Source of the DNA: Streptomyces armeniacus
GTDB taxonomy: Bacteria; Actinomycetota; Actinomycetes; Streptomycetales; Streptomycetaceae
Assembly: GCF_003355155.1 (NCBI RefSeq)
Contig: NZ_CP031320.1
Coordinates: 7,867,919-7,931,918, forward strand
Reading direction: 5' to 3'
Length of the DNA stretch: 64,000 nt
How positions within the stretch are numbered: position 1 is the first letter of the stretch; every line of letters starts with the position of its first letter. The position numbers and the translations under genes were made by a program. The notes under the pieces were generated by a model, which was not told the DNA's origin, did not search any database, and saw only the letters and a program-made list of their open reading frames with translations. This document shows, in pieces, positions 25,796 to 36,438 of this stretch.

Positions 25796-26737
25796 GTGAT
25801 CGACGACCTGGAACAACTCATCGCGCGGGCCGTCGCCGAAGGGTATGGCGACATCTACGAGCTCACGGAAGTGGCGGACGACGCGCCGGAAGACCTGGCG
25901 CCGTATCTCCCGCGGCTGCTCGCCGCGGACGTGGTGTATCCGGGCAAGCTGTACCGCGCGGCCGACAGCGAGGTTCAGCGTGGCCTCGTCGCGAAGGCCG
26001 ACACCTGCTGCCAGGACGACGCGGACGACGAACTACGCCTGAACCACCTGCTGGTCGCCTTGGCGCAGACGCGCGGCCCGGTCGCCGAGGCGGCCTTCCG
26101 ACGCTGGCGCGACCAGCCTCCGCCCGGCGCGGACCAGCTCCACATCGGTCCGGCCGACTACATGCGGGAAGGCGGCTGGATGCTGGAGGGCGACGACGTA
26201 CGGGAGTTGGGCGGGCCCGTCTCGTACGGCCTGGAGGCCGAGGACGGCCCTGAGCACTCGGAGCGCGAGCGCTGCCGGGGATGCGGCGGCCCGGTGTGGA
26301 CCGCGCTGGACCTGGACACCGCCGACGAACGGGTCGCCGAGGCGCTGGCGCATGTCGGCTGGTCCGGTCGGCTCCGGCCGGCGTTCTGCTACGGATGCGC
26401 TGCCGCTGCCGACACGCTGTTCATCGAGGTGCGCCCGGACGGGACCTCTCGACTGACGGATCCGCCTGAGCCCTCCACCGACGCCCCGATGCTCGAGGCT
26501 CCTACGGTGCGAATGGTTCTCGGCGACCGGTCGGGCCGCCGCCCCGTCGGCTCGGCAGTCGGCGGCCAGGCTGTCTGGATGGACGACGCCGCTTACCCTG
26601 ACTGCCCGAAGTGCCGGAAGCCCATGGCCTCCATCGCCCAGATCGACATGCAGGATCTCACGCACCATGTCGGGTACCACACGTTCTTCCTGCACACGGA
26701 GTGCCACCTGGCGGCCATGGTCACGCAGTGGGAATGA
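25796..26737 (+). CDS. Hypothetical protein with Cys-rich zinc-like motifs
   Basis: Protein of 313 aa from GTG 25796. The N-terminal half is helical (DDLEQLIARAVAEGYGDIYEL). The second half has CRGCGGPVW, CYGCAA and CPKCRKPM, three Cys-x-x-Cys pairs that would suit a zinc-ribbon pair, then a C-terminal HVGYHTFFLHTECHL. The C-terminal layout recalls the DUF1963/YwqG-like group, but the match is weak and the function is not known. Confidence 0.75.
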   Translation: MIDDLEQLIARAVAEGYGDIYELTEVADDAPEDLAPYLPRLLAADVVYPGKLYRAADSEVQRGLVAKADTCCQDDADDELRLNHLLVALAQTRGPVAEAAFRRWRDQPPPGADQLHIGPADYMREGGWMLEGDDVRELGGPVSYGLEAEDGPEHSERERCRGCGGPVWTALDLDTADERVAEALAHVGWSGRLRPAFCYGCAAAADTLFIEVRPDGTSRLTDPPEPSTDAPMLEAPTVRMVLGDRSGRRPVGSAVGGQAVWMDDAAYPDCPKCRKPMASIAQIDMQDLTHHVGYHTFFLHTECHLAAMVTQWE

Positions 26738-26780
26738 GACGGCGTGGAATGCTCACGTACACACGGCAGTTGAGCAGGCC

Positions 26781-27239
26781 ATGACCGAAAAGCCCGCACC
26801 CCGCACCCTGTCCGACGACGCGCTCTCCGAACTGCTGAGCACCCAGCAGTTCGGCACCCTCGCCACGAACAAGCGCAGCGGCCACCCCCATCTCACCACC
26901 ATGGTCTACAGCTGGGACGCCGAGGAACGCGTCGTGCGGTTCTCCACCACGGCCGACCGCGTCAAGGTCGCCCAGCTCCGGCGCGACCCGCGCGCGGCCG
27001 TGCATGTCCCGGGCGGCGACGTGTGGTCGTTCGCCGTAGCCGAGGGCGAGGCGGAGGTCTCCGAGGTCACGACCACGCCGGGTGACGCGACCGGGCGTGA
27101 ACTGCTCGCGATGGTGCCCGAGGCGGCGAAGCCGGAGGACGAGCGTGCGTTCCTGGAGGAGCTGGTCGCCGAGCGCCGCGTGGTCATCCGGCTGAAGGTG
27201 TCCAGGCTGTACGGGACGGCACTCGACATCAGTGGCTGA
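26781..27239 (+). CDS. PPOX-class F420-dependent oxidoreductase
   Basis: Split-barrel flavin/deazaflavin-binding protein of 152 aa. The motif FGTLATNKRSGHPHLTTMVYSWD, then STTADRVKVAQLRRDPRAAVHV and DVWSFAVAEGEAEV, are typical of actinobacterial F420-binding FDORs. They usually reduce or bind hydrophobic cofactor-like compounds with F420H2. The specific substrate is unknown. Confidence 0.9.
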   Translation: MTEKPAPRTLSDDALSELLSTQQFGTLATNKRSGHPHLTTMVYSWDAEERVVRFSTTADRVKVAQLRRDPRAAVHVPGGDVWSFAVAEGEAEVSEVTTTPGDATGRELLAMVPEAAKPEDERAFLEELVAERRVVIRLKVSRLYGTALDISG

Positions 27240-27275
27240 ACGGGCATCGGCCGGCCAATTGCCGCGGTCCGGCGG

Positions 27276-27713
27276 TCAGTTCTTCTTCAGCTCCTGGGCG
27301 AGCATGACGAGGATGCCGCTGGGGCCGCGGACGTACGTGAGCTTGTACACGCCCTCGTAGGTCGCCACGCCGCGGAGCGGACGGCATCCGTGCTTTGCGG
27401 CAGTCTCGAGGGCTTCGTCGATGTCGTCGACGGAGAAGGCGACGCGATGCATGCCGATCTCGTTCGGAAGAGTGGGCTCCGTCTCGATCGCTTCGGGGTG
27501 GATGTACTCGAAAAGCTCAAGATGTCCCTGGCCCTCCGGCGTCTGGAGCATCGCGATTTTGGCGTGATTGCCATCAAGTCCGACGGCGGTGTCGGTCCAT
27601 TCACCACTGACCGTGTCCCGGCCGAGGACCGTGAGGCCGAGGTCGGTGAAAAAGGAGATCGCTGCTTCGAGGTCCCGGACTGCGATGGCGACGTTCTCAA
27701 GTTTGATGGCCAT
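27276..27713 (-). CDS. VOC family protein, methylmalonyl-CoA-epimerase-like
   Basis: VOC protein of 145 aa, from ATG 27713: LENVAIAVRDLEAAISFFTDLGLTVLGR, GMHRVAFSVDDIDEALETAAKHG and GPSGILVMLAQEL. The conserved His and Glu positions for a metal are kept (HLELFEY, GMHRVAF). Divergent from the aldo/keto reductase, 84 bases apart, so the two may share control. Confidence 0.85.
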   Translation of the reverse strand: MAIKLENVAIAVRDLEAAISFFTDLGLTVLGRDTVSGEWTDTAVGLDGNHAKIAMLQTPEGQGHLELFEYIHPEAIETEPTLPNEIGMHRVAFSVDDIDEALETAAKHGCRPLRGVATYEGVYKLTYVRGPSGILVMLAQELKKN

Positions 27714-27797
27714 GGGCGGCATGCTACCGAGCCGGGCCGCTCGGACCCTTCCTCCGAATTTGCGTTGGAGCGCACTCCAATTCCTAGGTTCGGAGGC

Positions 27798-28808
27798 ATG
27801 CGATACATCAAACTCGGAACGACCGGGCTGGAAGTCTCCGCCATCGCCCTCGGCTGCATGAGTTTCGGCGAGCCGGACCGGGGCGGCGAGCCCTGGTCGC
27901 TGGGCGCGGACGCCAGCCGGGACATCATCAAGCAGGCCCTCGAGGGCGGCGTCAACTTCCTCGACACGGCCAACGGGTACAGCGCGGGAAGCAGTGAGGA
28001 GATCGTCGGCCAGGCGGTCAAGGACTTCACCCGGCGCGAGGAGGTCGTTCTCGCCACCAAGGTCTGGATGCGGATGCGCCCCGGCCCGAACGGCGCCGGG
28101 CTGTCCCGCAAGGCGATCTTCGCCGAGCTCGACGCCTCCCTGAAGCGGCTGGGGACCGACTACATCGACCTGTACCAGATCCACCGCTGGGACTACGGCA
28201 CCCCGATCGAGGAAACCCTCGAGGCGCTGCACGACGCGGTCAAGTCCGGGAAGGTCCGCTACATCGGGGCCTCTTCCACGTACGCCTGGCAGTTCGCCAA
28301 GGCCCTGTATCTGGCCGACCTGAACGGCTGGACCCGGTTCGTGTCGATGCAGGACCACTACAACCTCATCCACCGCGAAGCAGAACGGGAGATGCTCCCG
28401 CTCTGCGCCGACCAGGGCATCGGCGTGATCCCGTGGAGCCCGCTGGCGCGGGGCAGGCTGACGCGGACCCGGGACACCGCCACGGCGCGTGCCGAGACCG
28501 ACGAGGGCGGCAGGATCCTCTACCGCGACGAGGACCAGGCAGTGGCCGAGCGCGTCCACGAGATCGCGGGCAAGCGGGGTCTGTCCCCGGCCCAGGTCGC
28601 CCTGGCCTGGGTCATGCGCAACCCGGTGGTGACCTCGCCCATCGTCGGGGTCACCAAGCCGGCCCAGCTGGCCGACGCGGTCGCCGCGGTGGACGTCGAA
28701 CTCGACGAAGACGAGGCCGCCTACCTGGAGGAGCCCTACCAGCCGCACGAGGCCGCCTACCTGGAGGAGTCCTTCTACAAGCAGCGCCCTGCGGCGGGCT
28801 CCCGGTAG
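27798..28808 (+). CDS. Aldo/keto reductase
   Basis: NADP-dependent AKR of 336 aa of the YajO/AKR12-like group: MRYIKLGTTGLEVSAIALGCMSFG, catalytic Asp-Tyr in FLDTANGYSAGSSEEIVG, Lys in VLATKVWM and His in IDLYQIHRWD. GVIPWSPLARGRLTR binds the cofactor. The C-terminus has a small duplication in which EAAYLEE occurs twice (EAAYLEEPYQPHEAAYLEESF), unlike the usual single LEEPYxPH. Open frame, likely functional. Confidence 0.93.
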   Translation: MRYIKLGTTGLEVSAIALGCMSFGEPDRGGEPWSLGADASRDIIKQALEGGVNFLDTANGYSAGSSEEIVGQAVKDFTRREEVVLATKVWMRMRPGPNGAGLSRKAIFAELDASLKRLGTDYIDLYQIHRWDYGTPIEETLEALHDAVKSGKVRYIGASSTYAWQFAKALYLADLNGWTRFVSMQDHYNLIHREAEREMLPLCADQGIGVIPWSPLARGRLTRTRDTATARAETDEGGRILYRDEDQAVAERVHEIAGKRGLSPAQVALAWVMRNPVVTSPIVGVTKPAQLADAVAAVDVELDEDEAAYLEEPYQPHEAAYLEESFYKQRPAAGSR

Positions 28809-28844
28809 TCCGGGCTACCGGCAGTCCGGGCTACCGCCGGGCCG

Positions 28845-29423
28845 TCAACGAGTGGTCGCGGCGTACTGGTCCGACTCCAGCTCGAACACCCGCACTCGCC
28901 GACCGCAGGTGGGATTGACGGTCTCGCGGACCGGACGCATCCCCAGCTTGGTCATGATCCGTTCGGAGGCGCCGTTGCCCACTTGGGCGATGCTGACGAT
29001 CCGCTCCAGCCCTCGGTCCTCGAACCCGAACCGTACGGCTGCCGCGGCGGCCTCGGTGGCCAGGCCCTGCCCCCAGTGGGAACGTCCCAGCCGCCAGCCG
29101 ACCTCAACCGCCGGCAGTACCTCCGGCAGGAACTCGGGCACCGAGAGGCCGGTGAACCCGGCCAGTTCGCCGGTGGCCCGGATCTCCACGGCGAACAGGC
29201 CGAAGCCCCGTGACTCCCACTCGCTCTCCCACGCCTGGACCGCGCCGCGGGTCTGCTGCTCATCCCGGACACTGCCGTCCCGGATCCACCGCATGACCTC
29301 GGGGTCGCCATTGACGGCGGCCATGGGCGCGACGTCTTCCTCGCGCCAGCGGCGCAGGATCAGACGGGGCGTCTCCAGCGTGACCACCGGCCCATTCTGG
29401 ATCACGAACGGGGTCCCCGCCAT
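28845..29423 (-). CDS. GNAT acetyltransferase
   Basis: Acetyltransferase of about 192 aa of the RimJ/RimL branch: LETPRLILRRWREEDVAPMAAVNGDPEVMRWI, then VGWRLGRSHWGQGLATEAA (acetyl-CoA motif) and ERIMTKLGM. Start set at the ATG before AGTPFVIQ; a GTG closer to TLETPRLIL is equally possible. It converges with the aldo/keto reductase. Confidence 0.9.
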   Translation of the reverse strand: MAGTPFVIQNGPVVTLETPRLILRRWREEDVAPMAAVNGDPEVMRWIRDGSVRDEQQTRGAVQAWESEWESRGFGLFAVEIRATGELAGFTGLSVPEFLPEVLPAVEVGWRLGRSHWGQGLATEAAAAAVRFGFEDRGLERIVSIAQVGNGASERIMTKLGMRPVRETVNPTCGRRVRVFELESDQYAATTR

Positions 29424-29558
29424 CCTCGGGGTCGCCGGTCCGGTTCTGCGGGGCTCGCTGTCAGAGCCGCCGCGTAGAGTCCTGACCATGGGGCCGGTAC
29501 CGGGGCCCCAGCACCGGAGAACGGCAGCCTCCCCGGTCTGCACGGGGGTGGTTACGGC

Positions 29559-29690
29559 CTAACTGTATTGACCCGCAGGGTTGTTGACGCGGGTGATGGG
29601 CGGGTGTCCGTCGAGTGCGGTGTGGCAGCGGTGGTGGTTGTAGGTGTGGAGGAAGTTTGCCAGGGCTGCGGTTCGCTCGGTGTTCGAGGT
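29559..29690 (-). mobile_element. IS481-family transposase, last 43 codons
   Basis: Minus strand gives TSNTERTAALANFLHTYNHH, then RCHTALDGHPPITRVNNPAGQYS and stop, the C-terminal end of the DDE integrase domain of IS481 elements. The catalytic Asp/Asp/Glu region is absent because the sequence turns into PKS coding at about 29690. A repeated IS end at a contig edge is a common place for a misjoin. Confidence 0.88.
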
Positions 29691-32600
29691 ACCCTCATCA
29701 CCCACACCCCCACCCAACTCACCACCGCCCTCACCCACCTCACCAACAAACAGCCTGACGAGGTGTCACCCCGCCCGGCGCGCATCCGTCCGGGCCGCGT
29801 GGCCTTCGTGTTCCCGGGGCAGGGTTCGCAGTGGCCCGGCATGGCCCGCGCGCTGCTGACCTCCTCCCCGGTCTTCGCGGAGGAGATGGAGCGGTGCGCC
29901 GAAGCCCTCACCCCGCACACCGGCTGGAACCTCCTCGACACACTCCACGGCACCCCCGACGCACCCTCCCTCGACCGCGTCGACGTGGTGCAGCCCGCGC
30001 TGTTCGCGGTCATGGTGTCGCTGGCCGCGCTCTGGCGCTCGTACGGCGTCGAGCCCGACGGGGTCGTGGGCCATTCCCAGGGGGAGATCGCCGCGGCCTT
30101 CGTGGCGGGCGCCCTGAGCCTCGAGGACGCCGCCCGTATCGTCGCGCTGCGCAGCCGGGAGATCGCCACACTCGGCGGTACGGGCGGCATGCTGTCCGTC
30201 GCACGCCCGGCGGCGGAGGTACGTACCATGCTCGCGACGGCGCCGGGGCTGTCCGTCGCGGCGGTCAACGGCCCCTCCTCGGTGCTGGTTTCGGGCGACC
30301 GCGAGGCGCTGGAAGCCTTCCACGAGGATTGCGTCGCGGAGGATGTCTGGGTCCGGCGGATCCCGGTCGACTACGCCTCGCACTCCCCGCACATCGGGGC
30401 GCTGCGGGAACGGCTCACCGCCGTGCTGGCACCCGTACGTCCCCGCTCCGCGTCCGTGGCCTTCCACTCCACGGTCACCGGCGAGGAGACGGACACCACC
30501 AGGCTCGACGCCGGCTACTGGTACACGAACCTGCGCAGCCCGGTGCTGTTCGAGGAGACCGTCCGGGCGATGGCGGACCAGGGGTACGGGTGTTTCGTCG
30601 AGGTCAGTCCGCACGCCGTCCTCACGGCCCCGCTCGCGCAGTCGCTGGAGCCGCTCGGCGGCGACCCGGTGATCGTCGGTTCCCTCACCCGTGACCACGG
30701 CGAGCTCGGCGACTTTCTGGCCTCCGTGGCCGAGGCGTGGGAGGCGGGGGTTCCCGTCGACTGGTCGGCCGCGTCGCCCGTACGGAACGCTCCCCGTGTC
30801 GAGGTGCCCGGCTACGCCTTCGTACGGCAGCGGTTCTGGGTCGGTGGCGGCGACGCCGAGGGCGCGCCCGGTGCGGGGATGAAGCCGGCCCGCCATCCGT
30901 TGCTGGCCGGTCACATGCGACTGGCAGGCGGCATGGGCCACTTGTTCACGGGCCGGGTCTCAACGGAGGCGCTGCCCTGGCTGGCAGACCACACCGTCTT
31001 CGCGGAGGTCGTCGTTCCGGGGACGGCGGTGGTGGAACTCGCGGCGAGCGCCGGTGCCTGCCTGGAGCGTCCCTCCGTGGCCGAACTCACCCTGGAGGCC
31101 CCGCTTCTCGTGCGCGACGAGGCGGTCGGCCTCCAGCTGCACGTGCAGGAGCCCGACGACACGGGGGAGGCGGCCTTCACCCTGCACGCGGAGGACGGCG
31201 CGGGAGGCTGGACCCGGCACGCCTCCGGGACGCTGGGCCCGCGGTCCGCCCGTACGCCGAACGGGCCGCCGGAGGAGGCGGGTTCCGAGGTGCCGGAAGG
31301 CGCGGCACCGCTCTCCCTGAGCGGGCTCTACGACCGGCTGGCCGACCGGGGCATGGGGTACGGCCGCACCTTCCGCGGACTCCGCGCGGCGTGGCGGCTC
31401 GGTGACGGCATCCACGCGGAGATCGCGCTGGACGACGGTGGTCCGGAGCCTGACCCCCGCCACCTGGTCCACCCCGCGCTGCTCGACGCGGCGTTCCACG
31501 CCTCGTTCGCCGAGCGGGACGACGGGGACTCGGACGAGGCGCTGCTGCCGTTCGCATGGTCGGGCGTACGCCTCCACGGAAGCGAACGGGCGCCGCGCTC
31601 CCTGCGGGTGCGGCTCACCCCGCTCGGCCAGGACACGGTGCGGATGACGGGTTGGGACGAGGCGGGCAGGGTCGTGGTCACCGTTGACTCGGTGACGGCT
31701 CGCCCGGTGTCCCTCGCGACGCTGGCCGGTACGCGGCCCGCCGCGGCCGACTGCCTGTTCGCGGTGGACTGGACGCCCGCGGGCCCGACGCCCGCCGCTG
31801 TGCCGGCGGACCGCATGGCGGTGATCGGCGGTCCGGAGCCGGAGTTCGGCGACCCGGCCGTCCGCTCCTGCCCCGGCCTCGCCTCGCTGGCGGCGCCGGA
31901 GGAAGGGGCGGCGGAGCCACCGGCGTGGGTCCTCGTACCCGTCCGCACGCCGGAGGGCGGCACGCCGGCGGAGGCCGCCCGTACCGTCACGCACCAGGTC
32001 CTCTCGCTGCTACGGGACTGGCTGGCCGCCGACCGCCCGCCCGCGTGCCGGCTCGCCCTGGTCACCCGCGGCGCGGTGGCCGCGCGGCCCGGCGAGGGAG
32101 CCGACCCCGCGCTCGCGGCGGTCTGGGGGCTGGTCCGCAGCGCGCAGGCCGAGCATCCGGACAGCTTCGCCCTGGTCGACCTCGGCACCGAGTCCGACGC
32201 GTCGCTGCTGGGCGGCGCCCTGGCACTGGACGAGCCCCAAGTCGCGCTGCGCGACGGTACGTTCCTGGTGCCGCGGGCCGCGCGACGACCGGCCCGTACC
32301 GACGGGAGGCTGTGCGACCCGGAGTCCACGGTCCTGGTCACCGGCGGCACGGGCGGCCTGGGCAGCGTGGTCGCCCGGCACCTGGCGCGCGAACACGGCG
32401 TACGGCACCTGCTGCTGGCCAGCCGGCGCGGGATGTCCGCCGACGGAGCCCCCGCCCTCGTCGAGGAGCTGACGGATCTGGGCGTACGGGTCCGGGTCGC
32501 GGAGTGCGACGTCTCCGATCGCGACGCGGTCGCCGCCCTGCTCGCCTCGGTACCCGAGGAGCATCCGCTGGGCGCCGTCGTGCACTCCGCGGGTGTCCTC

Positions 32601-33557
32601 GAGGACAGCCTGATCACCTCGCTGACCGGCGCGGCACTCGACCGGGTGCTCCGGGCCAAGGCCGACTCCGCCTGGCATCTGCACGAGCTGACGGCGGGAA
32701 CGGCGGGAACGGCGAACACGGCGGAGAGCAGCCTGGAGGCCTTCGTGCTGTTCTCGTCCCTGGCGGGAGTGCTCGGCGGGCCGGGGCAGGGCAACTACGC
32801 CGCGGCAAACGCCTTCCTCGACGCGCTCGCCGCGGCACGGCGGGCGGCCGGACTGCCCGCGACATCCCTCGCGTGGGGGCTGTGGGAGCAGCCCGGCGAC
32901 ATGACGGGTCACCTCAGCGAGAGCGACACGTCGCGGCTGGCCGGCAGCGGCGTGGTCGCCCTGTCCGCCGAGGAGGGGCTCCAGCTGCTGGACGCGACCC
33001 TCGGCACCCCCGAGGCCGTACTGCTGGCCGCCCGCCTCGACCTGGCGGCCGTACGCACGCAAACGGAGGCCGGCATGGCGCCACCGCCGCTGCGGGGGCT
33101 GCTCCGTGACGCCCCGTCCGGCGGGGCGCCGAACGCGGGCGCGACCGTCGAGGCGCTTGCCGGGATGTCCGCCGGCGACCGTGAGAACGAGGTGCTGCGC
33201 CTGGTACGGGGCGAGACCGCGGCCGTCCTGCGGTACCCGGACGCGGACGCGGTGCCACCGGACCGCCCCCTCAAGGACGTCGGGCTGGACTCGCTCGGCG
33301 CGGTGCAGCTGCGCAACCGTCTCAACACCGCCACGGGACTGCAGCTGCCGGCGACCGTGATCTTCGATCACCCCACGCCGCGCACCGTCGCGTCGCTCGT
33401 CCTGCGGGAACTGTTCCCGTCCGACGACCCGCCGGCCCACGCCGGGACCGGCCCGGAAGACCACGGCGGCGCCTTCGACCCCGCCGCCGGCATCGACGAC
33501 CTCGACGCCGAAGAACTCGTCCGCCTGTCACTCCGCGGCGACCGCGACGACCTTTGA
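29691..33557 (+). CDS. Modular type I polyketide synthase piece: AT-DH-KR-ACP
   Basis: C-terminal part (1289 codons) of a PKS protein, lacking the KS that must precede it. AT (about 29.80-30.85 kb): [12 protein letters not shown], active-site GHSQGE, and YASHSP, the signature for methylmalonyl-CoA. DH (about 30.88-31.72 kb): [18 protein letters not shown] (His kept, usual Gly replaced by Ala) and [12 protein letters not shown] (about 32.32-32.90 kb): [11 protein letters not shown] at the B-type LDD site, [15 protein letters not shown] (about 33.17-33.40 kb): [10 protein letters not shown]. It ends in a short docking tail. No ER, so the unit would leave an alpha-methyl double bond. Confidence 0.93.
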   Translation, partial: TLITHTPTQLTTALTHLTNKQPDEVSPRPARIRPGRVAFVFPGQGSQWPGMARALLTSSPVFAEEMERCAEALTPHTGWNLLDTLHGTPDAPSLDRVDVVQPALFAVMVSLAALWRSYGVEPDGVVGHSQGEIAAAFVAGALSLEDAARIVALRSREIATLGGTGGMLSVARPAAEVRTMLATAPGLSVAAVNGPSSVLVSGDREALEAFHEDCVAEDVWVRRIPVDYASHSPHIGALRERLTAVLAPVRPRSASVAFHSTVTGEETDTTRLDAGYWYTNLRSPVLFEETVRAMADQGYGCFVEVSPHAVLTAPLAQSLEPLGGDPVIVGSLTRDHGELGDFLASVAEAWEAGVPVDWSAASPVRNAPRVEVPGYAFVRQRFWVGGGDAEGAPGAGMKPARHPLLAGHMRLAGGMGHLFTGRVSTEALPWLADHTVFAEVVVPGTAVVELAASAGACLERPSVAELTLEAPLLVRDEAVGLQLHVQEPDDTGEAAFTLHAEDGAGGWTRHASGTLGPRSARTPNGPPEEAGSEVPEGAAPLSLSGLYDRLADRGMGYGRTFRGLRAAWRLGDGIHAEIALDDGGPEPDPRHLVHPALLDAAFHASFAERDDGDSDEALLPFAWSGVRLHGSERAPRSLRVRLTPLGQDTVRMTGWDEAGRVVVTVDSVTARPVSLATLAGTRPAAADCLFAVDWTPAGPTPAAVPADRMAVIGGPEPEFGDPAVRSCPGLASLAAPEEGAAEPPAWVLVPVRTPEGGTPAEAARTVTHQVLSLLRDWLAADRPPACRLALVTRGAVAARPGEGADPALAAVWGLVRSAQAEHPDSFALVDLGTESDASLLGGALALDEPQVALRDGTFLVPRAARRPARTDGRLCDPESTVLVTGGTGGLGSVVARHLAREHGVRHLLLASRRGMSADGAPALVEELTDLGVRVRVAECDVSDRDAVAALLASVPEEHPLGAVVHSAGVLEDSLITSLTGAALDRVLRAKADSAWHLHELTAGTAGTANTAESSLEAFVLFSSLAGVLGGPGQGNYAAANAFLDALAAARRAAGLPATSLAWGLWEQPGDMTGHLSESDTSRLAGSGVVALSAEEGLQLLDATLGTPEAVLLAARLDLAAVRTQTEAGMAPPPLRGLLRDAPSGGAPNAGATVEALAGMSAGDRENEVLRLVRGETAAVLRYPDADAVPPDRPLKDVGLDSLGAVQLRNRLNTATGLQLPATVIFDHPTPRTVASLVLRELFPSDDPPAHAGTGPEDHGGAFDPAAGIDDLDAEELVRLSLRGDRDDL

Positions 33558-33570
33558 GATAGGACCCTCG

Positions 33571-34247
33571 ATGGCTGTTGACAACGACGAAGTCCTGGCG
33601 GCTCTCCGCTCGACGATGAAGGAGAACGCCCGGCTACGGCACAAGGACGAGATGTCCCGCGAGCCGATCGCGGTGGTCGGCATGGCGTGCCGCTTCCCCG
33701 GCGGGGCGGACTCACCCGAGGAGCTGTGGCAGTTGCTGGCCGAGGGCCGGGACGCGATCTCCGCCTTCCCCACCGACCGCGGCTGGGACCTCGACGAGAT
33801 CTACCATCCGGACCCGAGCCACCCGGGGACGAGCTACGTGCGGTCGGGCGGATTCCTCCCGACCGCGACACAGTTCGATCCGCGCTTCTTCGGCATCAGC
33901 CGGCGCGACGCGCTGGCGATGGATCCGCAGCAGCGGCTGCTGCTGGAGGGCGTGTGGGAGGCGTTCGAGGACGCGGGCATCGACCCCGAGTCCAGGCGCG
34001 GCACCGACACCGGCGTCTACGCCGGCGCCATGTTCCAGGACTACTCGTACCTCGCCCGCGCCAACGCCGGGCAGGTGGCCGGCCGTTGGGGGGTGGGCAC
34101 CCTCGGCAGCTTCGTCTCGGGCCGGGTGGCGTATACGTACGGGTTCCAGGGCCCCGCCTTGACCATCGACACCGCCTGCTCCTCCTCCCTGGTCGCCACC
34201 CACCTCGCCATCCAATCCCTCCGCAACGGCGAAACCACCCTCGCCAC
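33571..34247 (+). CDS. Type I PKS, N-terminal fragment (docking region and half of KS)
   Basis: 226 codons of the next PKS protein. A short coiled N-terminal docking helix ([20 protein letters not shown]) is followed by the KS opening [19 protein letters not shown] and the active site [18 protein letters not shown]. Thirteen bases separate it from the previous PKS stop, the usual spacing for consecutive subunits. After NGETTLA the KS stops matching; the remaining KS His residues and all later domains are missing. The break is in one of the most conserved KS stretches, where modules are nearly identical, so a repeat-driven misjoin is likely. Confidence 0.93.
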
Positions 34248-34509
34248 GTGCGGTGGGCGGCACCGGGGCGACGAACGCCGGCAGCAGCCCGAGCAGCACC
34301 GCCGCCGCGGGCCACAGCGGGAGTTCGGGCGCGGCCAGCGGCACGGCGGGCGGCTGGAGCGCCGCGGGCCACCCCCCGTCGGCCCCGACCAGCACCCCCC
34401 CCCCGGCCGCCCCCGCACCGGCCGGCAGCCAGGCGCCCGGGCCCCAGCGGCCCGGGCGCGGCCAGGCACCCCAATTCCCCCACCCGCCAACGAAAGGCAC
34501 CCGCACGCC
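34248..34509. other. Unresolved low-complexity segment after the PKS join
   Basis: Very GC-rich, no reliable gene. One plus frame (34253-34558) is rich in Ser, Ala, Gly and Pro and could be the disordered end of a protein encoded before the DUF2201-like gene. One minus frame has a hydrophobic stretch ([20 protein letters not shown]). Neither can be confirmed. Confidence 0.3.
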
Positions 34510-36333
34510 ATGTCCGCACACATCCACAGCCACATCCAGCACGCCCCGCCACCACTGACCGAGGACGAGAAGGCCGCCGCCCGTTGGGAAGACGACGGCG
34601 GGCCCGCCCCGCAGTTCCCTTCCGCGCGGCACGAGGACCAGTGGCTGCGCATCTCAGCCGCACTGACCGGCCGCCTTCCCCAACTTGCCGACCATCACGA
34701 CGTCTTGGTCACCTGCAAGCCCGGCACCCGCTCCGGCGCCCCCGCCGCGTTCTTCCAGGTCACCGCCGAGCTGGAGCTCGACGCGAACCTGTTCGCCCCT
34801 CTGGATCCCGCCACCATCGACCCCGCCCGCCCCGGCGACGAGGAACGCTATCCCGCCGTGTGGGGAGCCGTCGTCCACGAGGCGGCGCACGCGGCACACA
34901 GCGCTTGGACAACCCCGCCCGAGCTGCGTGGCACGGCCGTGGACACCGCCGCAGAGATCCTGGAGGAATCCCGCGCCGAACGCGCCCACCTCCAGCGCCG
35001 TCCCGCCGACCGCAGCTACCTCCGCTCAGCTGTGGGCGCGTTGGTGATGCCCGGCTTCACCACCCAGACGCCTTGCGACCCCTGGCAGGCCGCCACGGCA
35101 GCAGGTCTCCTCCTGGCCCGCCGCGACACCGGCGTACTCGACCCGGACGAAGTCGAACCGCTGGAGCACGTCCTCACCGGCGTCCTCGGCATCGACACCC
35201 TGAGCACCCTCGCCAAGATCTGGCAGGCCGTGCACACCACTGCCGACACCGACCAGCCCGGGATGATCGAGCACGCCCGAGCCTGGTGCCAAGCACTCGG
35301 CACCGACCCGTACGAGCCCGCCCCCTCTTCGGGCGAGACCGCAGCAGCCAACGGCCGTTCAGGGGCACTGTCCGAAGCAGTCGGCGAAGTCATCGTCAGC
35401 GTGACCGCACACGAGACGCAGGCCGCCAGGGCCGAGCAGCAGGCTCGGGCCGCAGCGGCCGAACGCGCCCGCGTCAAGGCGGAACAGGCCGCACAGCAAC
35501 GACAGTCCGCCCGGACCGCCGAGAAGGTCTTCACGCCCGGCGCACGCCCGCATGATCCCCGGGGCGGCACCGTCGGCCGCTCGCCGGTGATCGGCACACG
35601 CCCGCCCGGAGCCGGAGAGAAGTCGGCTGCCGGGCGGCTGGCCCGGGCGCTGCGGGCCGCCGCCCACCGCGAACGTACCGCCACCGTCACCGCCTCGGCC
35701 GCCCCACCCGGACGCCTCAACATGCGCGCCGCACTGGCACGGGAGGCACAGAAAGCCGCAGGCGCCACCCCCACCGCCCGCCCCTGGCGCCACACCCGCC
35801 ATCACCACAACCCCGACCCGCCGCTGCGCGTCGGCATCGCGGTCGACGTCTCCGCATCGATGAAGGAGGCCGAGGGCCCCATCGCCTCCGCAGCCTGGAT
35901 CCTCGCCAAGGCAGCCGCACTCACCGACCCCGACTCCCGCGCCGCCACCGTGGCGTACGACCACGCGCTGACCGCGATCACAGCGCCGGGGCGCACACCC
36001 GGCCATGTCACCCAGTTCCGGGCCAACGGCAGGGGCCACAGCCTTGCCGAAGCCACCGACGCCCTGACCTCCGGACTCGAACTGACCCGGCCCGGCACGG
36101 CACGCCTGCTGGTGGTTGCCTCCGACGGAATCTACGGCCGCACCGACAGGGCACGAGCCGCCGCCCGCATCGCGGCGCTACGCAAAGCCGGGTGCGCCGT
36201 CCTGTGGCTCGCCTTCCGGCCCGGCGCCTGCCCCATCTCCGGCGCCACGTTCCTCGAACTCACCGACCCCGCCCAGGCCGCAGCAGTCATCGGCAACGCC
36301 GCCACCGCAGCACTCACCGACACCCGCACCTGA
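34510..36333 (+). CDS. DUF2201-like putative metallopeptidase with VWA domain
   Basis: Protein of 607 aa. The N-terminal region has HEAAHAAH (HExxH, residues 123-127) with a candidate third ligand ~25 residues later in [11 protein letters not shown], a gluzincin-like pattern. A Gln/Ala/Arg-rich helical middle (about 280-330) follows. The C-terminal domain (about 440-607) is a von Willebrand A-like fold with a MIDAS-type DVSASM at 446-451 and VASDGIYG. Proteins of this layout (DUF2201_N plus VWA-like) usually sit after a MoxR-type AAA+ ATPase and are thought to act in protein remodelling. The upstream gene here has been cut off. Confidence 0.8.
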   Translation: MSAHIHSHIQHAPPPLTEDEKAAARWEDDGGPAPQFPSARHEDQWLRISAALTGRLPQLADHHDVLVTCKPGTRSGAPAAFFQVTAELELDANLFAPLDPATIDPARPGDEERYPAVWGAVVHEAAHAAHSAWTTPPELRGTAVDTAAEILEESRAERAHLQRRPADRSYLRSAVGALVMPGFTTQTPCDPWQAATAAGLLLARRDTGVLDPDEVEPLEHVLTGVLGIDTLSTLAKIWQAVHTTADTDQPGMIEHARAWCQALGTDPYEPAPSSGETAAANGRSGALSEAVGEVIVSVTAHETQAARAEQQARAAAAERARVKAEQAAQQRQSARTAEKVFTPGARPHDPRGGTVGRSPVIGTRPPGAGEKSAAGRLARALRAAAHRERTATVTASAAPPGRLNMRAALAREAQKAAGATPTARPWRHTRHHHNPDPPLRVGIAVDVSASMKEAEGPIASAAWILAKAAALTDPDSRAATVAYDHALTAITAPGRTPGHVTQFRANGRGHSLAEATDALTSGLELTRPGTARLLVVASDGIYGRTDRARAAARIAALRKAGCAVLWLAFRPGACPISGATFLELTDPAQAAAVIGNAATAALTDTRT

Positions 36334-36438
36334 ACGACTCCGGACAGGTGCCGGTGCCACCTGCGGCACCGGCACCCCCGGGCCACGCGAACCCGCGCAC
36401 CCCGTAACACTCACCCCCGTACGGAAGGACAACCAGCC

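Noticed and set aside
33571-36333. A single 920-residue PKS-VWA hybrid protein
   Set aside because: KS homology stops dead at about 34247 and the VWA protein has its own ATG at 34510; the open frame between is low-complexity chance.
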